In this document: positions 60,199 to 64,000 of the stretch, piece by piece
How the letters are laid out: each line of letters begins with the position of its first letter
Position numbering within the stretch: the first letter of the stretch is position 1
Source: Rhodococcus sp. IITR03
GTDB taxonomy: Bacteria > Actinomycetota > Actinomycetes > Mycobacteriales > Mycobacteriaceae
Length of the DNA: 64,000 nucleotides
Reading direction: 5' to 3'
NCBI GenBank assembly: GCA_001017865.1
Contig: LATQ01000418.1
Location: 1-64,000 of the forward strand
The notes under the pieces: generated by a model
Told to the model about the DNA's origin: nothing
Seen by the model: only the letters and a program-made list of their open reading frames with translations
The model's database searches: none
Translations under genes and position numbers: made by a program

Positions 60199-61493
60199 TC
60201 AGTTGCCCACCGGTGACGTCTTCTCGCTGGGCTGCTCGACGGCGTCGATTTCTTGGTGGTCGAGGGTAAAGCGATAGGTGCCCATCATGAGCAGGCAGGC
60301 GATCCCAATTCCGACCAGCACGATGATCGGTACGGCACCGGCACGGTAAGACCCCGTGGCGCTGTAGATCTGTCCGAGCAGGAAGATGCCGAAGGCCGCG
60401 CCCTGAGCATAGAGGAAGTAGATGAATCCCAGCACCCGACCGTACGAGTGCTTGGGGAAGTACCTACTCACCATGTAGGCGGCGAGGTCACCTTCGGATC
60501 CCAGTCCGAGACCGATCAGCGCAGAGCCGAGGAAAAGCAGTCCTACCTCCGACGAGGTGATCATGAGGAAGACGCCGATCGCGCACAGCGCGAAGATGAT
60601 CGAACCGATCAAGGTGCATAGAAGCGGTCGAGCAGGTAGCCGACGAGCAGGCGAGCGAGGATTGACGACAGGCTGAGAACGGACAGGACGGACACGGCGG
60701 TGGTCTGGTTGATGCCCTTGTCGGTAGCCATCGGCACAACTTGCGACATCAGGCCGAAGGTGCTGAAGAGACCAGGAAGATGGCGACGGAGAGCAGCCAG
60801 AACTGTCGGTATTTCCGCGCCACGGTGAGAAGGGACTCTCCGGCCATCCGGCCTTGCAGACGTGCAGCTTCGCGTTCGGCGTCGTGTTCGGCCGGCATCC
60901 GGGTGATGAACGCGTAGACCGAAGCCGGAATGATGGTGCACACCGCACCGATGACGAGGAAGGCCATCCGCCAGCCGCCCATGCCCAGCACCCAGTTGGC
61001 GAGGTACGGCATCAGAACTCCGCAAGCCCCGAGACCGGCCATGAGAATGCCCAGTGCCATGCCGCGACGGTCCTGGAACCAAGCGCTGACCACAGCTGAG
61101 TGCGCTACCGGATTCACGCACCAGCGCCGGCGCCGATCACGATGCAGAGCGCGAAGAACAGCATTTCATTGTTGGGAAGTGCGGCCATCAACATGAGGCC
61201 GATTCCGAAAGTCAACGCCATCGGCACCGAAGGCACCTTGGGACCGAAGCGATCGATGAGGAACCCGAGGATGACGATGCTGATGCCGACCATCACCGTC
61301 TCGACGGAGAGGCCGTTGGCGATGACGCTGCGGTCCCAGCCGAATTCCTCGGTCATGGGCTTGCCGAGGATATTGAACAGGACGTTGACCGTGCTGGTGC
61401 CGAACAGCAGCGTCAGAAATCCGGTGGCGACGTACCACCAGCGGTTCAGATGCCGCGTGGGCGCTTGCAGCCAGTGATTCCGACTGCGCTCAT
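60199..61493 (-). CDS. MFS transporter, monocarboxylate/oxalate-formate type; several frame breaks
   Basis: About 431 residues from ATG 61493, with frame changes near 61470, 61115, 60760 and 60620. Twelve helices can be followed: FLTLLFGTSTVNVLFNILGK, SIVILGFLIDRFGPKVPSV, LPNNEMLFFALCIVIGAGAG, SAVVSAWFQDRRGMALGILM, QFWLLSVAIFLVSSA, RLLVGYLLDRFY and GLGLGSEGDLAAYMVSRYFP. The VSAWFQDRRGMALGI stretch is typical of the OFA/MCT-like MFS group. Two GGACNGTCC palindromes lie 90 nt upstream. Cargo unknown; uptake of the pathway substrate is plausible. Confidence 0.82.
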
Positions 61494-61583
61494 GGAAGCT
61501 CCTGTCGATCGAAAATCGGTAGTCGAGGTGGCGATGCCGAAGGGGATCACGACGAGTGGTGTCCGTCACATATGACACCATAT

Positions 61584-61609
61584 GGACCGTCCAATGTAAA
61601 GGACAGTCC
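61584..61609. promoter_or_regulatory. Tandem palindromic operator candidate GGACCGTCC / GGACAGTCC
   Basis: Two nine-base palindromes GGAC-N-GTCC at 61584-61592 and 61601-61609, each followed by AA, start 17 nt apart in the leader of the MFS gene. The spacing and palindromic form fit a dimeric repressor binding twice. No regulator gene is adjacent. Confidence 0.5.
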
Positions 61610-61649
61610 AAATGGAAATGATGGAGCTCTTCCCGGTCCCGGACGGTCC

Positions 61650-62630
61650 TCAGCTGGACGAGAGAACGATTTTCCCGAAGCGGCATCCCCGTTCCAGTTG
61701 CGTGTGCGCCACGGCGGCCTGGTCGAGCGGGAATACCGCCCCGATCGGGAGCGGCGAAACGGTCTCTGTATCGAGCAGCCGTAGCAGGCCTGTGAAGTCG
61801 TGCGGGCTGCCCATCGTGGTCCCGATCAGCTCGTACTGGCCGAAATAGAACGGGCGGACATCGATCGTGGCGAGATCGTTGCGCGATGCCCCCAGCACGA
61901 CCAGGCGGCCCCCCGGGCGTAATGCCGAGAGGGACTGCTCCCACGTTCCGACGGAGTCCAAGACCAGATCGAAGCCTTGCCCGTGTGGTGAGAACTGTCG
62001 AGCGGCCTCGGGCCACGCGGGGTCGGTGTACAACACTCCGTTCGCGGCGCCGAGTTCCTGTGCTTGCGCGATCTTCGAGGACGCCGAGGAGGTAACGGTG
62101 ACGCGCGCGCCAATTGCGGTTCCGAGTATCACGGCCATAGTTGCGACGCCGCCACCGGCGCCGAGAACCAGAAGGTTCTCGCCTGCGCGGAGACCGCCAC
62201 GAGTGAACAGGGCTCGATAGGTGGTGAGTCCGACAAGGGGCAGTGCGGCGGCCTGTTCCCAAGTGAGTCTTTTGGGCTTGGGTGCAACGCAGTCCGCCGG
62301 GACTCGGACCAACTCGGCGTATGTGCCACGTTGGCGGTCGCCGAGGATCTCCCACCGCGAGCTCGGGGCGGATTCTCGATCGCCCCACCACAGAGACGGG
62401 AGAACAAGTACCTCCTCGCCTGTGTCCGTGCGGATTCCGGCGCCGTCGGCACCCAGAATGTGCGGTAGTGGCGAGGAGTATCGGCCCTGTCGGACGAGGA
62501 CGTCGTGCCAATTGAGTGCGGCCGCCTTCAATCGGACGGTGACCCAGCCAGGAGCGACACTCGGATCGGGGACCGATTGCCATTGCAAGACGTCAGGCTC
62601 CCCGAACTCCTGCATTACCACCGCGTCCAT
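61650..62630 (-). CDS. Zinc-less medium-chain dehydrogenase (quinone oxidoreductase family)
   Basis: An intact 326-residue protein. The N-terminal GroES-like domain has MQEFGEPDVLQWQSVPDP, ALNWHDVLVRQGRY and HILGADGAGI, with tyrosine or histidine where zinc ligands would be in alcohol dehydrogenases. The Rossmann domain starts VLGAGGGVATMAVILGTAIG. Likely an NADPH-dependent reductase of an enone or enoyl thioester. It is upstream of, and on the same strand as, the MFS gene. Confidence 0.88.
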   Translation of the reverse strand: MDAVVMQEFGEPDVLQWQSVPDPSVAPGWVTVRLKAAALNWHDVLVRQGRYSSPLPHILGADGAGIRTDTGEEVLVLPSLWWGDRESAPSSRWEILGDRQRGTYAELVRVPADCVAPKPKRLTWEQAAALPLVGLTTYRALFTRGGLRAGENLLVLGAGGGVATMAVILGTAIGARVTVTSSASSKIAQAQELGAANGVLYTDPAWPEAARQFSPHGQGFDLVLDSVGTWEQSLSALRPGGRLVVLGASRNDLATIDVRPFYFGQYELIGTTMGSPHDFTGLLRLLDTETVSPLPIGAVFPLDQAAVAHTQLERGCRFGKIVLSSS

Positions 62631-62701
62631 TGAAGATCCTTACGCTCGTAGGTGCACGATGCTGCATATCCGCCCAGTGGACATCGTTCGGTGAACGACC
62701 G

Positions 62702-63024
62702 TCACCAGCGCCGGTTCGATAGCCGATCATCAGGGGACCGCCCTTGGGGCCTTCGGTGTCGTTTGCGGTCGCGTTCTGTCGGCCTGCCCCAGATGCCGTA
62801 CTGCTCGTAGTGCGCCAGTGCACGGTTGCGGCATCGAAGGAGCACGGGGCAGTGTTCACACACCCTCTTCGCCTCGCTTTCCCGCAACGTCCGTTCGTGA
62901 TGCGTTCCGTTCTCGGGTCCGAAAGACAACGGAGCGTTGCCATTCCGACACAGGCCGTGCTGCTGCCAGTGCGTGTCGGCGGCCGAGAACGCGATCGCGT
63001 TCTTTGGGTGCAGGAAATGTCACG
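62702..63024 (-). CDS. WhiB-like iron-sulfur protein; one frame break near 63005
   Basis: Small DNA-binding-regulator family with a 4-cysteine [4Fe-4S] site. Readable: THWQQHGLCRNGNAPLSFGP, then RVCEHCPVLLRCRNRALAHY (C-x2-C-x5-C), then YGIWGRPTERDRKRHRR. The usual G[VI]WGG turn is GIWGRP here. The frame upstream has a stop, so a break near 63005 must be repaired to reach the likely GTG start at 63024; total about 107 residues. A basic C-terminus suits DNA binding. Confidence 0.75.
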
Positions 63025-63156
63025 GTGTTCGCCTGAAATGAGCGGTGGGTGCGCGAAGGGTCGGCAGAAATCGGGGAGTGCGTGTCGGCGACGATGGCAG
63101 AGGTTGTCGCGAGCACGTCGTGGCCTGTTGCACGCGGGAGAGATGTCCTCCACCGG

Positions 63157-63965
63157 TCAACAAACAGCGCTGCAGGTGACGGTGGCGGTGGTGCACGTCT
63201 TTCCCGCGGTGTTGCGACTGGAAACCTCGACGATTCCGAGGCTGCGACCACGGTGCACGATCTTCGGTGCGAACGTGACAGGTTCATCCGATGGGCACGG
63301 CCGCAGATACGAGATGTGAATCGAGGTAGTGCGGAAATCAGCATCGGCTAACGCGGCCGAGCCTGTGATTTCGGAGGCACACAGGAGCACACCGCCATGA
63401 ATGTTGCCCATCGGATTGGCGAGCATCGGCGACGGGCCGAACTCGATCCCGCTGGCCTCGCGCGCGTACTCGACGCCCAGCAGATCGACGATCGAGCGTG
63501 CACGGAGCCGAGAGTCCAAGTCGTCGGGGGAGATCGCCGGTGCGCCAGGAGGGGCGATGAGCGGTACTGTCTGAAGGCGAGTGGTCCCACTGGCAATCAA
63601 CCGGCCTTGGGCGTCGACGATTCGGCCGCCGGCCAGTCCGGCGCGCGCGCCTCGCCCAAGAACCCAACTCTCGGCGCGCAGTATCGCCCCGTCGACCGGT
63701 GGATCCTCTATGAAGTCGAGGTGGATTTCGGTGCTTACCGCCCAGAATCCCTCAGGCGTCATCGTGTTGACGAGATAGCCATCACATCATCCATCACCAC
63801 ACCGAGAGTTCCTCGGCACGGTCGTCCGAGCTGGTCGGCAAGCCATGGACCGGTGAGCATTTCGGTCGACGCGTGGGAGTCGTCGCCAGTGATGTCGGCG
63901 ACTCGAAGCAACCGTTCGGCGCCGGTGGAAACGAAATGGAGCGCAGTGGAATTGTCGGTGGTCAT
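63157..63965 (-). CDS. PaaI-type double-hotdog acyl-CoA thioesterase; one frame break near 63778
   Basis: About 269 residues. Two hotdog domains: the first with LGRPCRGTLGVVMDDVMG and EGFWAVSTEIHLDF, the second with NPMGNIHGGVLLCASEITGS and TSIHISYLRPCPSDEPV. A missing G in GTGATGGCTATC near 63778 breaks the frame at the end of the first motif. Such tandem thioesterases hydrolyse acyl-CoA, possibly to relieve CoA trapping by stalled intermediates. The start ATG at 63965 is 35 nt from the window edge. Confidence 0.85.
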
Positions 63966-64000
63966 GGCTCTCCTGATGGACGGCGAAGCCGGATACTCGA

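Noticed and set aside
61114..62583. 489-codon minus-strand open frame covering the MFS start and the quinone oxidoreductase
   Set aside because: Only its last third (MFS helices) is real; the rest is an alternative frame of the intact oxidoreductase gene.

Overview
The window looks like a catabolic region of a high-GC mycolic-acid actinomycete, most likely Rhodococcus or a close relative. This is inferred from the GC-rich codon use, an IS1164-like (ISL3 family) transposase relic, a mycofactocin-type dehydrogenase, a WhiB-like protein, paired acyl-CoA dehydrogenase subunits and many CoA-handling genes. No rRNA, tRNA, CRISPR array or replication origin was seen. Most long genes are broken by single missing bases next to an identical base. 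They are described as whole genes with the breaks noted, because uncorrected sequencing error is the simplest explanation.

Layout. 1-3.2 kb: a three-gene biotin-dependent carboxylase, closed by a perfect hairpin. 3.3-16.7 kb: a TetR regulator and an acyl-CoA ligase diverge from a beta-oxidation operon (two-subunit acyl-CoA dehydrogenase, MFS transporter, ribBA, two-subunit CoA-transferase, fused hydratase/dehydrogenase, cyclase-family hydrolase, crotonase, thiolase). Short inverted repeats shared by the TetR promoter and the ribBA leader suggest one regulon. 16.8-23.7 kb: a scarred island holding bioY, an ISL3 transposase relic, a flavin monooxygenase, a relic of a MftD-like FMN enzyme, a mycofactocin-coupled SDR and an IS3 transposase fragment. 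23.8-25.7 kb: an orphan sensor kinase of the nitrate/nitrite-sensing type.

26.2-34.3 kb: a class I cytochrome P450 system: P450, ferredoxin reductase, ferredoxin, zinc alcohol dehydrogenase and aldehyde dehydrogenase, with two LuxR-type regulators. The set resembles the terpineol (P450terp) operon in content and could turn a hydrocarbon or terpenoid methyl group into a carboxylic acid. 34.5-58.2 kb: a large acyl-CoA degradation cluster with CoA ligases, a second split acyl-CoA dehydrogenase, MaoC hydratase halves, SDRs, thiolase, CoA-transferase, HMG-CoA-lyase-like aldolase, BadH-like and BadI/MenB-like ring-opening enzymes, and several crotonases. GGT-N3-ACC sites typical of FadR-type regulators precede several of these genes, including the GntR gene at 42.5-43.3 kb. 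58.2-64 kb: an unidentified relic, an AttH/lipocalin-like protein, a second MFS transporter, a quinone oxidoreductase, a WhiB-like protein and a double-hotdog thioesterase.

Together the genes suggest P450-initiated oxidation of an alicyclic or terpenoid substrate to an acid, CoA activation, beta-oxidation within the ring, hydrolytic ring opening by a BadI-type enzyme, and aldol or thiolytic removal of acetyl units. The substrate itself cannot be read from the sequence.
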